Origin: Thalassolituus sp006212115
GTDB lineage: Bacteria; Pseudomonadota; Gammaproteobacteria; Pseudomonadales; Oceanobacteraceae
Reading direction: 5' to 3' (one strand)
DNA length: 64,000 nucleotides
NCBI RefSeq assembly: GCF_040372045.1
Contig: NZ_BAABWH010000008.1
The position numbers and the translations under genes were made by a program. Positions 36,282 to 45,046 of this stretch are shown here, piece after piece (position 1 is the stretch's first letter; the number at the start of each line of letters is the position of its first letter). Under the pieces are notes generated by a model. It was not told where the DNA came from. It did no database searches and saw nothing but the letters and a program-made list of their open reading frames with translations.

Positions 36282-36866
36282 TTGAAAGCAGTGATTCTGT
36301 ATCTGAAAGACATCGCTAAAGCTATGGTTCTGGCCGTTGATCAACAGCTGGCCCGTTTGTTCTATATTAAGCGTGAGTCTGGTAGCAGCGTCAGTACAGG
36401 TGCTCGCCTCGACATTAAACCGCGGTTGTTATCCCGGGGGAGTCAGGGGGAGAACTATAAAGAACTTGTTCTCAATCGAAATGCATTTATTGAGTCCAGG
36501 GTCGTTATTAATACCTGGCATGGCGGCGTTTCCGTTGGTAGTGACTCAAGCGTTGGTATAGGTTCTATCATCATCGGGCCGGTATCAATCGGAAAAAACA
36601 CCTCAGTTGCTCAGTATGTCTTTGTATCTGGTGAAAATAGAGTACATACAGGAAGTACGTCTGGTCTGGCATCCGTTGCTGAATCGGTAGACATTAAACC
36701 GGTCACAATTGGCGATGGTGTTTGGGTCGGTGCAGGGGCAAAGATAATGCCGGGATGCGAGATAGGTGACGGGGCCCTGGTTGCCGCTGGTGCGGTAGTT
36801 ACTAAAAGCGTAGCGCCAGGTGCTGTTGTTGCTGGTGTGCCGGCAGTAGAAATAGTGAGGAAATGA
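36282..36866 (+). CDS. Hexapeptide-repeat (left-handed beta-helix) O-acetyltransferase
   Basis: 194-aa acyltransferase of the LbetaH group. Imperfect hexapeptide repeats run from about residue 70 to the end (VSVGSDSSVGIGSIIIGPVS, VTIGDGVWVGAGAKIMPGCE, IGDGALVAAGAVVTKSVAPG, VVAGVPAVEIVRK), ending as CapG/WcaF/LacA-like proteins do. It is expected to use acetyl-CoA on a sugar of the region II unit. The start is TTG 36282, directly after the stop of the GT2 gene; the sequence at the N-terminus is otherwise not diagnostic. Confidence 0.85.
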   Translation: MKAVILYLKDIAKAMVLAVDQQLARLFYIKRESGSSVSTGARLDIKPRLLSRGSQGENYKELVLNRNAFIESRVVINTWHGGVSVGSDSSVGIGSIIIGPVSIGKNTSVAQYVFVSGENRVHTGSTSGLASVAESVDIKPVTIGDGVWVGAGAKIMPGCEIGDGALVAAGAVVTKSVAPGAVVAGVPAVEIVRK

Positions 36867-36876
36867 TAGGTAGCCT

Positions 36877-38100
36877 ATGCGTTATTCTTCATATCTCTTC
36901 GTCGCATGTTTAGTTTTACCGGGCGTCTTGGCGGTAAATTTTGGTGGTCTTGTGATCACTCCGCTAAGAGCAGTTGGCATTTTTTTCTTTTTTGCGTTTG
37001 TGCCCAAACTATTTAAATCCAGCGCAGTGCTTAGTCGTGTGAACTTAATCGATATTCTCGCTTTGGGACATTGTTTATGGATTGTAGTTGCACTCTGGGG
37101 CATTCATGGTTTTTCGAAGGCTGCCGAATCTGGTGGAATGTACATACTGGAATTTCTTCCGTTCTACGCATTTGGGCGGATTATCGCCAGTAACGTTTAT
37201 TGGTTGGTTAACCTTCTAAAACTCCTATTAATCGTCATGCTTGTAAGTGCCGGGCTCGCATGGATTGAGATGATTACCGGTATAAATGTCGTCTACAAGC
37301 TTCTCGGGCTTAACTACGGGCGCCTTGCGGAAACGCGTATGGGGCTGGAGAGAGCCAGTGTCTATATGCCCCACCCGATACTTTATGGGTTGTTTACGTC
37401 GATGCTGGCGGCTCTTATGATCTACTCACTAAGTGCGAGTAAGTTGAAAACAGCGGCGGTTCTCTTGTTCGCAACGCTACCATCGCTGTCTTCAGCGCCA
37501 CTGATTTCTATGTTCGTGCAATTGGGTGCGACGATTTACGATAAGATCTTTCGTACTTTTAAACGACGTTGGAAGGTTCTCGTATCAGGAGTTTTATCAT
37601 TTGTCATTATCACTTCTATCGTTACAGAGGGTGGCTTATCTGGTGTGATAGTTAATTATTTAACTTTCAATCCGGCAACTGGTTTTTATCGGATGGCCAT
37701 CTGGGAACACGGTAGTGCCGTGGTAATGAATCATCCATTTTTCGGAATTGGATACAATGACTGGGAACGCCCAGAGTGGATGTATAGTGACACAGTCGAT
37801 AACTTTTGGTTACTTACTGCTATGAGGTATGGCTTGCCAGCACTACTTCTTCTCTTTGTGGCGCAGCTTATAGTAGTTCAAAGGTTTTTAAGTAAAGATT
37901 TTGGCCAATTGACATCGCTGAAGGTGGGGTGGATTATCTCATTTGTGGGGATTTTCATCGTAGGTAGTACCGTTCATTTTTGGGCAAATGCTTTCGCAAG
38001 CTATGCCTTCTTTCTTGGGATAGGTGCTGCAGTATCTAGTTATTCCAATAATGTTTTAAGTTATTTCAATAAGGATGTAGGACATGAAACGCGTAGGTGA
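36877..38100 (+). CDS. Wzy-like polymerase / O-antigen ligase-family membrane protein, region II
   Basis: 407-aa protein with about eleven membrane segments and a periplasmic loop. The sequence HPFFGIGYNDWERPEWMYSDTVDNFWLLTAMRYGLPALLLLF fits the 'G-x-G ... D-N-x-x-L ... x-Y-G' arrangement seen in Wzy proteins. It lies between the acetyltransferase and the rhamnosyltransferase gene and overlaps the latter by 17 bases. The polymerase role is based on topology and context. Confidence 0.72.
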   Translation: MRYSSYLFVACLVLPGVLAVNFGGLVITPLRAVGIFFFFAFVPKLFKSSAVLSRVNLIDILALGHCLWIVVALWGIHGFSKAAESGGMYILEFLPFYAFGRIIASNVYWLVNLLKLLLIVMLVSAGLAWIEMITGINVVYKLLGLNYGRLAETRMGLERASVYMPHPILYGLFTSMLAALMIYSLSASKLKTAAVLLFATLPSLSSAPLISMFVQLGATIYDKIFRTFKRRWKVLVSGVLSFVIITSIVTEGGLSGVIVNYLTFNPATGFYRMAIWEHGSAVVMNHPFFGIGYNDWERPEWMYSDTVDNFWLLTAMRYGLPALLLLFVAQLIVVQRFLSKDFGQLTSLKVGWIISFVGIFIVGSTVHFWANAFASYAFFLGIGAAVSSYSNNVLSYFNKDVGHETRR

Positions 38101-38905
38101 TGTCGATGTATTCCATGTTATATTTACTCGGTTCAATGTAAAGTCGGGCGGTAAGGAACGTCAGTTACGAGAGCAAAGAGAATGGTTGAAAGGACGCTAT
38201 GAACTTTTTGACAGATATTGCTTTCCTGCAGTGAAAGGGCAGTCAGATACTAACTTTCAATGGCTGGTATTTTTTGACGTTAATACCCCTGATGAATACA
38301 AGAAAAGAAATGAGGAATATAAATTAACCTTCCCAAATTTTAACCCTGTTTATGTGTCGGAATGGAATTCAGATGTTATCAGGACTGCAATATTTGCGCT
38401 TACTCCGGAAGGAACTGAATGGCTGATATCAACACGACTTGATAACGACGATGGTATTCATGAGGACTTTATTAGAGAATTGAAGGCCTGTGAGTTTGAA
38501 GAGGCTGCCTATTTTAATTATCCCAACGGACTGACGTTTTCTAATGGAAAAGGATATAAACACTTCGATGATAGTAATGCGTTTCTTTCATACATTGAGT
38601 CAATAACTGATGTAGAGGGAGTTTGGAAGTATCCACACCCTGAAGTCATAAAAAGGTTTCCCGTCACGCAGCTGAAGCTCGATAATGCATGGCTACAGGT
38701 TATCCATGGAGGAAATGTTTCAAATAAGGTTCGTGGAGACCTCGCAGATTTTAAGATCTGGCGCTCAGCTTACCCCTTTATGAGTACTGATGATGTAGCT
38801 AAGTTAAATCCTGTGATTAGATTCATAGACAGTACAGTATTATCGAACTTTCGAAATGGTCGAGATTACCTGATACGTGCAGTAAAGGGGTTAATTTCGC
38901 GTTGA
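38084..38905 (+). CDS. Putative rhamnosyltransferase (PF11316 type)
   Basis: 273-aa protein with the family pattern VFHVIFTRFNVKSGG at the start, then RYCFPAVKGQSDTNFQWLVFFD and LISTRLDNDDGIHEDFI (D-N-D-D, a metal/nucleotide motif). Near the C-terminus are the WLQVIHGGNVSNKV segment and the family's NxR-type ending. It is usually called 'putative rhamnosyl transferase', in keeping with the rhamnose pathway in this region. The start overlaps the polymerase gene and its stop overlaps the flippase start. Confidence 0.8.
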   Translation: MKRVGDVDVFHVIFTRFNVKSGGKERQLREQREWLKGRYELFDRYCFPAVKGQSDTNFQWLVFFDVNTPDEYKKRNEEYKLTFPNFNPVYVSEWNSDVIRTAIFALTPEGTEWLISTRLDNDDGIHEDFIRELKACEFEEAAYFNYPNGLTFSNGKGYKHFDDSNAFLSYIESITDVEGVWKYPHPEVIKRFPVTQLKLDNAWLQVIHGGNVSNKVRGDLADFKIWRSAYPFMSTDDVAKLNPVIRFIDSTVLSNFRNGRDYLIRAVKGLISR

Positions 38906-40329
38906 CCAGGTCATTTTTACACTCTGCCAAGTTTTATACGCTAACTCAGATTGTATCTTCGGTTGCTATTTTTTTGCGCAACTTAATACTCGCGAGATTA
39001 TTAAGTGTTGATGACTTTGGTATCGCTTCTACTTTTGCCATTGTAATGTCATTCATCGAAGCATTTTCTACGATAGGGACTGACAAGTATCTATTAGTTA
39101 CGAAAGATAGGCCTAATAAGTACGTACTGGGATCGGCTCACTTCCTGTTTCTGGTGCGAGGAATATTGGTCTCTATTATGCTATATCTGATGTCTGGCTG
39201 GTTGGCACGGGTTTTTGGTGTTCCAGATTTGGAATGGGCTTACCAGGTTTTAGCTATTATACCTTTCCTTAAAGGTTTGACGCACTTCTCTTATGTTCTA
39301 CAGCAGAGGGACGGCGAGTATTTTGCCTTATCTATGTTTGAGTTGTCCGGCCAACTGGCATCGCTGATTGTTGTTGCTATTGCTTCGCTGTATTACGTGG
39401 ATTACCAGATAGCATTGTACGCGGTGATGACAACAATGATTCTTCCAGTGATTCTTTCGCACTCTTATGCTCGTGGCTGTACATATAGTCTGTTGCCCGA
39501 TAAACAAGACTTGATCTTAATGCTCAAGTTCGCTTGGCCGATCTTTCTTGGAAGTATTCTGATATTCGCTGTTCTACACGGTGACAAGACGATTGTTGGA
39601 GCATACTACTCGTTGTCGGAACTGGCGATTTTTAGTATTGCATTCTCGCTTCTATCGTTACCTGCAATAGTGTTGGTTAAGTTGTATACATCACTTTACC
39701 TTGCTCCGATGGCGCAGGAGTGTCTGCCAGGATCACCGATTAATAAGCCGATAATAAGTGGAGTTGTATTTCACTTCGTTATCATTGGTTTTTTAGCCTT
39801 GTCAGGTTTTTCCCTTCTCGGTCAGGAAGTCATTACATTGATTTATGGCGAGCGTTACGAGCCACCGCAGAGTATGGTTTTCTTGATTGCTTTAGCAATG
39901 GCATTGCGGCTCATGAGAACTGCCCCCTCTCTGTTGGCAATAGCATCTCATAATCCTGTATTTGGTTTGAAGCAAGACCTTGCTCGTGCTCTAGCGATTA
40001 TTCCTGCTTTTTATTTGGCTAGTGCTGGTTTTGAACTTGAATTCTTTTTATGGGTGGCGGTTTTCGGTGAGGTTATAGCCACTATTTTGGGATTCTGGTT
40101 AGTAAGGGGACTATTAGGGTCTGAATTGACTCTATATAGAATTACAGGTCTATACCTATATTTTCTGGTCTTTGTAATCTGCATGTTTTTTGCGTCAAAT
40201 GCAGGTGGTACGATTTGGATAGTATTGGTGATTCTGCTTTTTTCTTGGTTGGTATTTATCGGTATTTTGTTTGTTATATTTAGATCTTTACTAGAAAGTT
40301 CTTTGTATATTATAAAAAAGGTTCATTAG
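38902..40329 (+). CDS. Wzx-type flippase (PST family), region II
   Basis: 475-aa polytopic protein. The N-terminal HSAKFYTLTQIVSSVAIFLRNLILARLLSVDDFGIAST is characteristic of the PST/WzxC-like exporters, and twelve or more hydrophobic segments follow. It should flip the region II repeat unit. It starts at TTG 38902, overlapping the rhamnosyltransferase stop by four bases. DNA is AT-rich. It is distinct from the region I flippase at 8196, so each region has its own. Confidence 0.87.
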   Translation: MTRSFLHSAKFYTLTQIVSSVAIFLRNLILARLLSVDDFGIASTFAIVMSFIEAFSTIGTDKYLLVTKDRPNKYVLGSAHFLFLVRGILVSIMLYLMSGWLARVFGVPDLEWAYQVLAIIPFLKGLTHFSYVLQQRDGEYFALSMFELSGQLASLIVVAIASLYYVDYQIALYAVMTTMILPVILSHSYARGCTYSLLPDKQDLILMLKFAWPIFLGSILIFAVLHGDKTIVGAYYSLSELAIFSIAFSLLSLPAIVLVKLYTSLYLAPMAQECLPGSPINKPIISGVVFHFVIIGFLALSGFSLLGQEVITLIYGERYEPPQSMVFLIALAMALRLMRTAPSLLAIASHNPVFGLKQDLARALAIIPAFYLASAGFELEFFLWVAVFGEVIATILGFWLVRGLLGSELTLYRITGLYLYFLVFVICMFFASNAGGTIWIVLVILLFSWLVFIGILFVIFRSLLESSLYIIKKVH

Positions 40330-40334
40330 TTATT

Positions 40335-41513
40335 ATGGATGGTAATGTATATACGGAGTACTTCACTTCAATCGTTTTTTCTTTGTTTTTATTGCTAGGG
40401 CTGATTCATTTCGTCCTAAGCCGAAGAGCTTTTTCTGCAATAGATCTTTCTACTGATGGCGCTAGGTTTGGTGGTCTTGATGGTATGAGGGGATACCTTG
40501 CACTGTTTGTTTTCTTCTATCACTTATACGTTGCGTTTATATGGGGTGAAACTGGAGTATGGCAGTATCCCGACGATAAATTGATTGCTGCATTCGGTAA
40601 GATTCCTGTTTTTATATTTTTTGTTATTACTGGTTTTTTATTTGCTAATAAGGTTGTTTATTCGGGGAAAAAACCCTTTTGGTTTGATTTGTATGTTGGT
40701 AGGTTTTTCAGAATTCAACCTCTGTACGTTTTCTCAGTCATCTTAATTATGTTGTTTTCAATGATTGAATCGGAACAAGTTGAAACTACAATTTCCGATT
40801 TTTATAGCACACTTATCTGGCTAGTCTATGCAGGTGGCAGTACGCGCGGCGATTTTTTTGGTTACAGTGATAGCTGGCTAGTTATTGCCGGTGTTCACTG
40901 GACCTTGAGATATGAGTGGTTATTCTATTTTTCACTTCCATTTCTATATTTGGTTAGGGTTTTTAATTCGAAGTTGTTTTCGTTTTTCATTGTCTCTGGT
41001 ATTTTGATAGGGGCAACGGGATTTAGTGTTGCAGGACTGAGCTTCTTTTATGCATCGCTTTTTCTTCTAGGGATGGCAGCAGCAAAGATTCCTCAAAAGC
41101 ATGTTGAAAATATATGTTGCTTATTTTCACGAAGCTACGGATCAAGTTTTCTATTGTTTATGTCTATTTTTTTTGCCGTGTGTGCATTCATGGCTGATTT
41201 TCTCTTAGGTATACAGCTTGCACTCCTTATAATGTTTATTGCGCTTCGTGCAAATGGAGATCTATTTGGTTTTTTGCGATGGCGCGGTTCCCTACTACTT
41301 GGAGAGATTAGTTACTCAATATACCTGATCCATGGCGTAGTTATTTTCTTTATTTATACCAGTTTGGATCTTGATACTTGGACTGGTTCGTATTTCTCTA
41401 TTGCTCCCTTTGTGACGATACTTGTAGTGATTTCATCTATATTTACGTTTCTTATGGTGGAAAAACGTTTTATGGATGTGGGATATAGAATTAGAGAGAG
41501 ATTTCGAGGGTAA
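40335..41513 (+). CDS. Acyltransferase family 3 (OafA-like) membrane protein, region II
   Basis: 392-aa membrane O-acyltransferase. GGLDGMRGYLALFVFFYHLYVAF carries the catalytic-site His. IFFVITGFLFANKV and FDLYVGRFFRIQPLYVFSV (R-x-x-R-x-x-P-like) follow, with ~10 membrane segments to the end. It is the last gene of this plus-strand run; a strong dyad (41539-41565) separates it from the convergent rfbB. Very AT-rich DNA. Confidence 0.86.
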   Translation: MDGNVYTEYFTSIVFSLFLLLGLIHFVLSRRAFSAIDLSTDGARFGGLDGMRGYLALFVFFYHLYVAFIWGETGVWQYPDDKLIAAFGKIPVFIFFVITGFLFANKVVYSGKKPFWFDLYVGRFFRIQPLYVFSVILIMLFSMIESEQVETTISDFYSTLIWLVYAGGSTRGDFFGYSDSWLVIAGVHWTLRYEWLFYFSLPFLYLVRVFNSKLFSFFIVSGILIGATGFSVAGLSFFYASLFLLGMAAAKIPQKHVENICCLFSRSYGSSFLLFMSIFFAVCAFMADFLLGIQLALLIMFIALRANGDLFGFLRWRGSLLLGEISYSIYLIHGVVIFFIYTSLDLDTWTGSYFSIAPFVTILVVISSIFTFLMVEKRFMDVGYRIRERFRG

Positions 41514-41538
41514 TCTGTGGTGCATAAATAGTAATATT

Positions 41539-41565
41539 GGTAGCTGACATACATTGTCAGCTACC
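41539..41565. terminator. Long perfect dyad between convergent operons
   Basis: GGTAGCTGACA-TACAT-TGTCAGCTACC, an 11-bp perfect stem in the 66-base gap between two convergent genes. No T run follows on either strand, so the stop efficiency is uncertain. Confidence 0.6.
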
Positions 41566-41579
41566 GTCCAGATATAAGG

Positions 41580-42644
41580 TTAACCCGCTTGGCCCAAGCG
41601 GCCTAACTTGTATTCCCCTGACAGAACATTTTGCCACCACGACGTGTTGTTCAGATACCACTCAACGGTCTTTTTCAGGCCGCTCTCAAATGTTTCTTCG
41701 GGTGTCCAGCCCAACTCTTTTTCAATTTTCGACGCGTCGATGGCATAACGGACGTCGTGCCCAGGGCGATCTTTTACAAAGGTGATCAGGTCTTTGTATT
41801 TAGCGACACCCTCCGGCTTTTCTGGTGCCAAGTCTTCGAGCAAAGCGCAGACCGTTTTTACCACATGAAGGTTACTTTGTTCGTTGTGGCCACCGATGTT
41901 GTAGGTTTCACCGATGACTCCCTCGGTTACTACCTTGTACAGTGCGCGAGCGTGGTCTTCTACGAACAGCCAGTCACGAATCTGCATGCCATCACCATAA
42001 ACTGGCAGTGGCTTTCCGTGCAGTGCATTAAGAATCATGTGGGGTATCAGTTTTTCAGGAAAATGATACGGACCATAGTTATTCGAGCAATTAGTTACGA
42101 TGACGGGCAATCCGTATGTCCGGCCCCAGGCTCTTACCAGATGATCGGAGCTGGCTTTGCTCGCAGAGTATGGCGAGCTTGGTGCGTATGAGGTGGTTTC
42201 GGTAAATAGATCGTCGGTACCTTCGAGGTCGCCGTATACTTCGTCGGTTGAAATGTGGTGAAAACGGAAGCTTTTCTTCTGTTCGGCCGGCAGGGCGTTC
42301 CAGTATCCGCGTGCCGCATCCAGCATATTGAAAGTGCCAATGACGTTGGTCTGGATAAAGGCGCCTGGTCCTTCGATAGAGCGGTCAACGTGGCTTTCTG
42401 CCGCGAGGTGCATAACGGCATCTGGTTTGTGCTGTTCAAATACGCGAAGCACTTCTTCTTTGTCGCAGATGTCGACTTGTTCAAAGCTGTAGCGTTCGCA
42501 CTCAGTGGCTCCTGGGATAGATTCGAGATTGCCCGCGTAAGTCAGGCAGTCTAGATTCACCACTTCGTTGTTTGTGTCGTTAATAATATGTCTTACAACG
42601 GCACTACCAATAAACCCGGCGCCACCGGTGACTAAAATTTTCAT
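41580..42644 (-). CDS. rfbB: dTDP-glucose 4,6-dehydratase
   Basis: 354-aa short-chain dehydrogenase-type enzyme, second step of dTDP-L-rhamnose synthesis. Rossmann motif TGGAGFIGSAVV, the STDEVYGDL catalytic segment (Thr-Asp-Glu) and Y-x-x-x-K as YSASKASSDH, with IRDWLFVEDHARAL and DRPGHDVRYAID further on. AAGGAATATC precedes the ATG. It is encoded opposite to rfbA/rfbC/rfbD and follows the alginate-lyase-like gene by 28 bases in one operon, an uncommon separation of the pathway. Confidence 0.96.
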   Translation of the reverse strand: MKILVTGGAGFIGSAVVRHIINDTNNEVVNLDCLTYAGNLESIPGATECERYSFEQVDICDKEEVLRVFEQHKPDAVMHLAAESHVDRSIEGPGAFIQTNVIGTFNMLDAARGYWNALPAEQKKSFRFHHISTDEVYGDLEGTDDLFTETTSYAPSSPYSASKASSDHLVRAWGRTYGLPVIVTNCSNNYGPYHFPEKLIPHMILNALHGKPLPVYGDGMQIRDWLFVEDHARALYKVVTEGVIGETYNIGGHNEQSNLHVVKTVCALLEDLAPEKPEGVAKYKDLITFVKDRPGHDVRYAIDASKIEKELGWTPEETFESGLKKTVEWYLNNTSWWQNVLSGEYKLGRLGQAG

Positions 42645-42672
42645 CAGGATGATATTCCTTAAATCGTAAGAT

Positions 42673-43977
42673 TCAGTTCTGTTTCGGATTCTCGGGCTTG
42701 ACGGTTATCAGGTCAATACTGCCCAGCCCTTGCCGGATGCTTTGAGACTCCGCAGCGTTCGCGGCTTTTTGGTACAGAGGTATCCGCGCATTTCGTACCC
42801 AGTCTCGATGTACCACTAAACGGTAGATGAAGCTGAAGAACTCAGGTTTTGTCTGTTCTTCGGGGTCTGTCAGAGGTAACTCCCCGGACACAAACGGTGC
42901 GTAACGGTCCAGTGCCATTGCAATGGTGCCTGACTCTGGCGAGAATTGTGTTTCCCATACGGGCGGGTAGCTAGCTTGTTCTGTATTGATTGCCGTAATC
43001 ACTAGGGCCCAGAGGCTGAAATTGCCATAGAAAAAGCCTTTGTGTTGGGCTGAGCGCTCGGCCTCGTCAAAAATCTCACCGTTTGCTTTGATAGCAAAAG
43101 GAATAAGTTTGGTCAGTGATGACGGATTTTCGTATGGTCCTGACGTACCGTCATCGTATGCTGTACCGTAATATACGTAATCCAGTAACGCTTTATCTTC
43201 GAGCGCGTAGCCTGCCGTCGCGAGCCCTGCAAGTGACCAGGATAGGTGGTTATCTGATCGATACCTTTTATATGCTCGTGATTTGGGGTTGGCATCCGCA
43301 AATCTGGTCCAAGCGTGGAAGCCTGCATTGACTGCAGGAACTAAGCGTGTTTTTAGCCATGTTCTGACGGTATCTAGTTCTTTCTTATGATCGGCGGATA
43401 ATTCCGATGCCTTAAGGATGCTATACGCTTCACTAAAGTTAATGAGGCCATAGGTTTGCCAGATGCTGTCTAGCATCATGTTCCATGATCTGTTGCAGTA
43501 GCCTTTTTCCATTCCGGGGAAACTGGCGCTAGAAGCATTCATGCCTAGTTCATAAGCATTGAATAGGGTGCCTTCCGTTGCCCAGCGGTATAGAAACGTC
43601 AGGCCCTTGTTAAAGGCGTCTTCCGATCCTGTCGCTCCATGCAATTGCGCCAGGTCTCTTGCTAGTGCCGACTCATGTTCAAGACGGGTCGTCAGGTCTT
43701 TAAGTGTGGTGTTGCGGCCCGGCCTTGGCTGGCACCAGGCAAAATCGAATGTGCTGGACTTTAAGATGAAAGGATCAGGTGCTGGAGCGTTACGCAGACG
43801 AGCCTGAAGATGCTGCAGCGCGATCTGGTATGACTCTCGTGGAATGTAGGTCGGGTCGGATATCGGAGCCGCCAGGTTGTCTGACGTCTGAGGTGTTGTC
43901 GTCGTCGAACAAGATGCAATACTGCACATAATCAGCGTTATGATTATCCTTGGTAAATACCTTCTCTGCATTGTCAT
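42673..43977 (-). CDS. Lipoprotein of the alginate-lyase-like superfamily
   Basis: About 434 aa with a lipoprotein signal (IIITLIMCSIASCS, Cys ~24). The body is helical and resembles the alginate lyase (PL5/Alginate_lyase) alpha/alpha-toroid fold. NAYELGMNASSASFPGMEKG, RSDNHLSWSLAGLATAGYAL (cf. N-N-H-x-x-W) and the tail PFIYRLVVHRDW-like segment support this. A role in trimming or degrading the polymer in the periplasm or at the outer membrane is possible; the substrate need not be alginate. Start uncertain: ATG 43977 or 43971, no strong ribosome binding site; the longer frame lacks a signal peptide. Confidence 0.65.
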   Translation of the reverse strand: MTMQRRYLPRIIITLIMCSIASCSTTTTPQTSDNLAAPISDPTYIPRESYQIALQHLQARLRNAPAPDPFILKSSTFDFAWCQPRPGRNTTLKDLTTRLEHESALARDLAQLHGATGSEDAFNKGLTFLYRWATEGTLFNAYELGMNASSASFPGMEKGYCNRSWNMMLDSIWQTYGLINFSEAYSILKASELSADHKKELDTVRTWLKTRLVPAVNAGFHAWTRFADANPKSRAYKRYRSDNHLSWSLAGLATAGYALEDKALLDYVYYGTAYDDGTSGPYENPSSLTKLIPFAIKANGEIFDEAERSAQHKGFFYGNFSLWALVITAINTEQASYPPVWETQFSPESGTIAMALDRYAPFVSGELPLTDPEEQTKPEFFSFIYRLVVHRDWVRNARIPLYQKAANAAESQSIRQGLGSIDLITVKPENPKQN

Positions 43978-44187
43978 CTGCGTACCTACGTTTATCCCTG
44001 TCCTTGTGTGCGAAGGATACCTGTTAAACCCTCTTACACCAACAGGCAAGAGTGAATGTCAGTTTTGTGCATGTGGCGCATTGTGTCGATGCTTGATCTG
44101 TCCTTTTTTCAGATGGGTCGTGATATCATCCGCTGCATTACGAATTAGGATGATCAGTTACTGATCGAATGCAATGGAGAAATGTAG

Positions 44188-45012
44188 ATGGCGACTGCCA
44201 TTGTCCCCGCTCACAATGAGTCTTCTGTGATTCGGCGTTGCCTTGATAGCCTTATTCCGCAGGAATGCCTTGATACGATCATCGTTGCATGCAACGGCTG
44301 CAGCGACGATACGGTAGCGATTGTGCGTTCTGAATACCCATCTGTGATCTGCCTGGATATTGAAAAGCCCTCGAAGGTGAATGCACTTAATGAAGCCGAG
44401 AAGCATATTAGTTCTTGGCCAGTGTTTTACATTGATGCGGATATCGCTATTTCAGACGGTGCCGTGAAATGTATTAGTGACGGGATGCTGGAAAATAATC
44501 TTTTGCTCGCGGCGCCCGAGCCCGTTATCGATACCAGCAAATCACCTTGGTTAGTTCGTCGTTTCTACGATGCGTGGTTACGGTTACCGTATATCCGTCA
44601 GGGCGTCATTGCGACCTGTACGTTCGTCATTAGCGAGGAAGGGCGCAAGCGTTTTGGTGAGTTTCCAGATGTGATTGCTGATGATGGCTACGTTCGTTCT
44701 CATTTCTATGATCATGAGCTAGGCAACATTGCTGGCGCGCAGGTATTTGTTTCGGCGCCCAGGACAGTGAAGTCACTAATCAAGATTAAAACCCGTGCTC
44801 GTTTGGGTAATGTTGAACTCAAGGCGCGTAAGCTGGGGTATGACAAACCAGAACCTGACTATGGATCAATACTGCCGTCGCTCTTGTTTAGTCGTCATTG
44901 GTTATCTGCGATAGTTTACATCGGTTTTGTCGCGATTTTCCGCAGTAGAGCAAAGCAGCAATTCAATGATCTGGACAACTATCAATGGGAAGTTGACCAC
45001 ACTTCTCGGTAG
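44188..45012 (+). CDS. Family 2 glycosyltransferase, region II
   Basis: 274-aa GT2 enzyme. Start TAIVPAHNESSVIRRCLDSL and TIIVACNGCSDDTVAIV; D-x-D at FYIDADIAIS; acceptor motif ADDGYVRS (E/D-D-x-x); a hydrophobic stretch near the C-terminus. It stands divergently from the alginate-lyase-like gene and leads the rfbA-rfbC-rfbD operon 34 bases before rfbA. Sugar specificity unknown. Confidence 0.87.
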   Translation: MATAIVPAHNESSVIRRCLDSLIPQECLDTIIVACNGCSDDTVAIVRSEYPSVICLDIEKPSKVNALNEAEKHISSWPVFYIDADIAISDGAVKCISDGMLENNLLLAAPEPVIDTSKSPWLVRRFYDAWLRLPYIRQGVIATCTFVISEEGRKRFGEFPDVIADDGYVRSHFYDHELGNIAGAQVFVSAPRTVKSLIKIKTRARLGNVELKARKLGYDKPEPDYGSILPSLLFSRHWLSAIVYIGFVAIFRSRAKQQFNDLDNYQWEVDHTSR

Positions 45013-45046
45013 GCTTCAGAAATTACATTTTAATTAGGGATTTGTT

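Noticed and set aside
41631..42191. 186-aa open frame on the plus strand
   Set aside because: It lies wholly antisense to rfbB, whose protein motifs are complete; no ribosome binding site or recognisable protein.
42673..43977. True alginate biosynthesis locus (with manC as algA)
   Set aside because: No alg8, alg44, algE, algG or algD-type GDP-mannose dehydrogenase is present; the dehydrogenase at 17613 is a UDP-glucose enzyme by its sequence.
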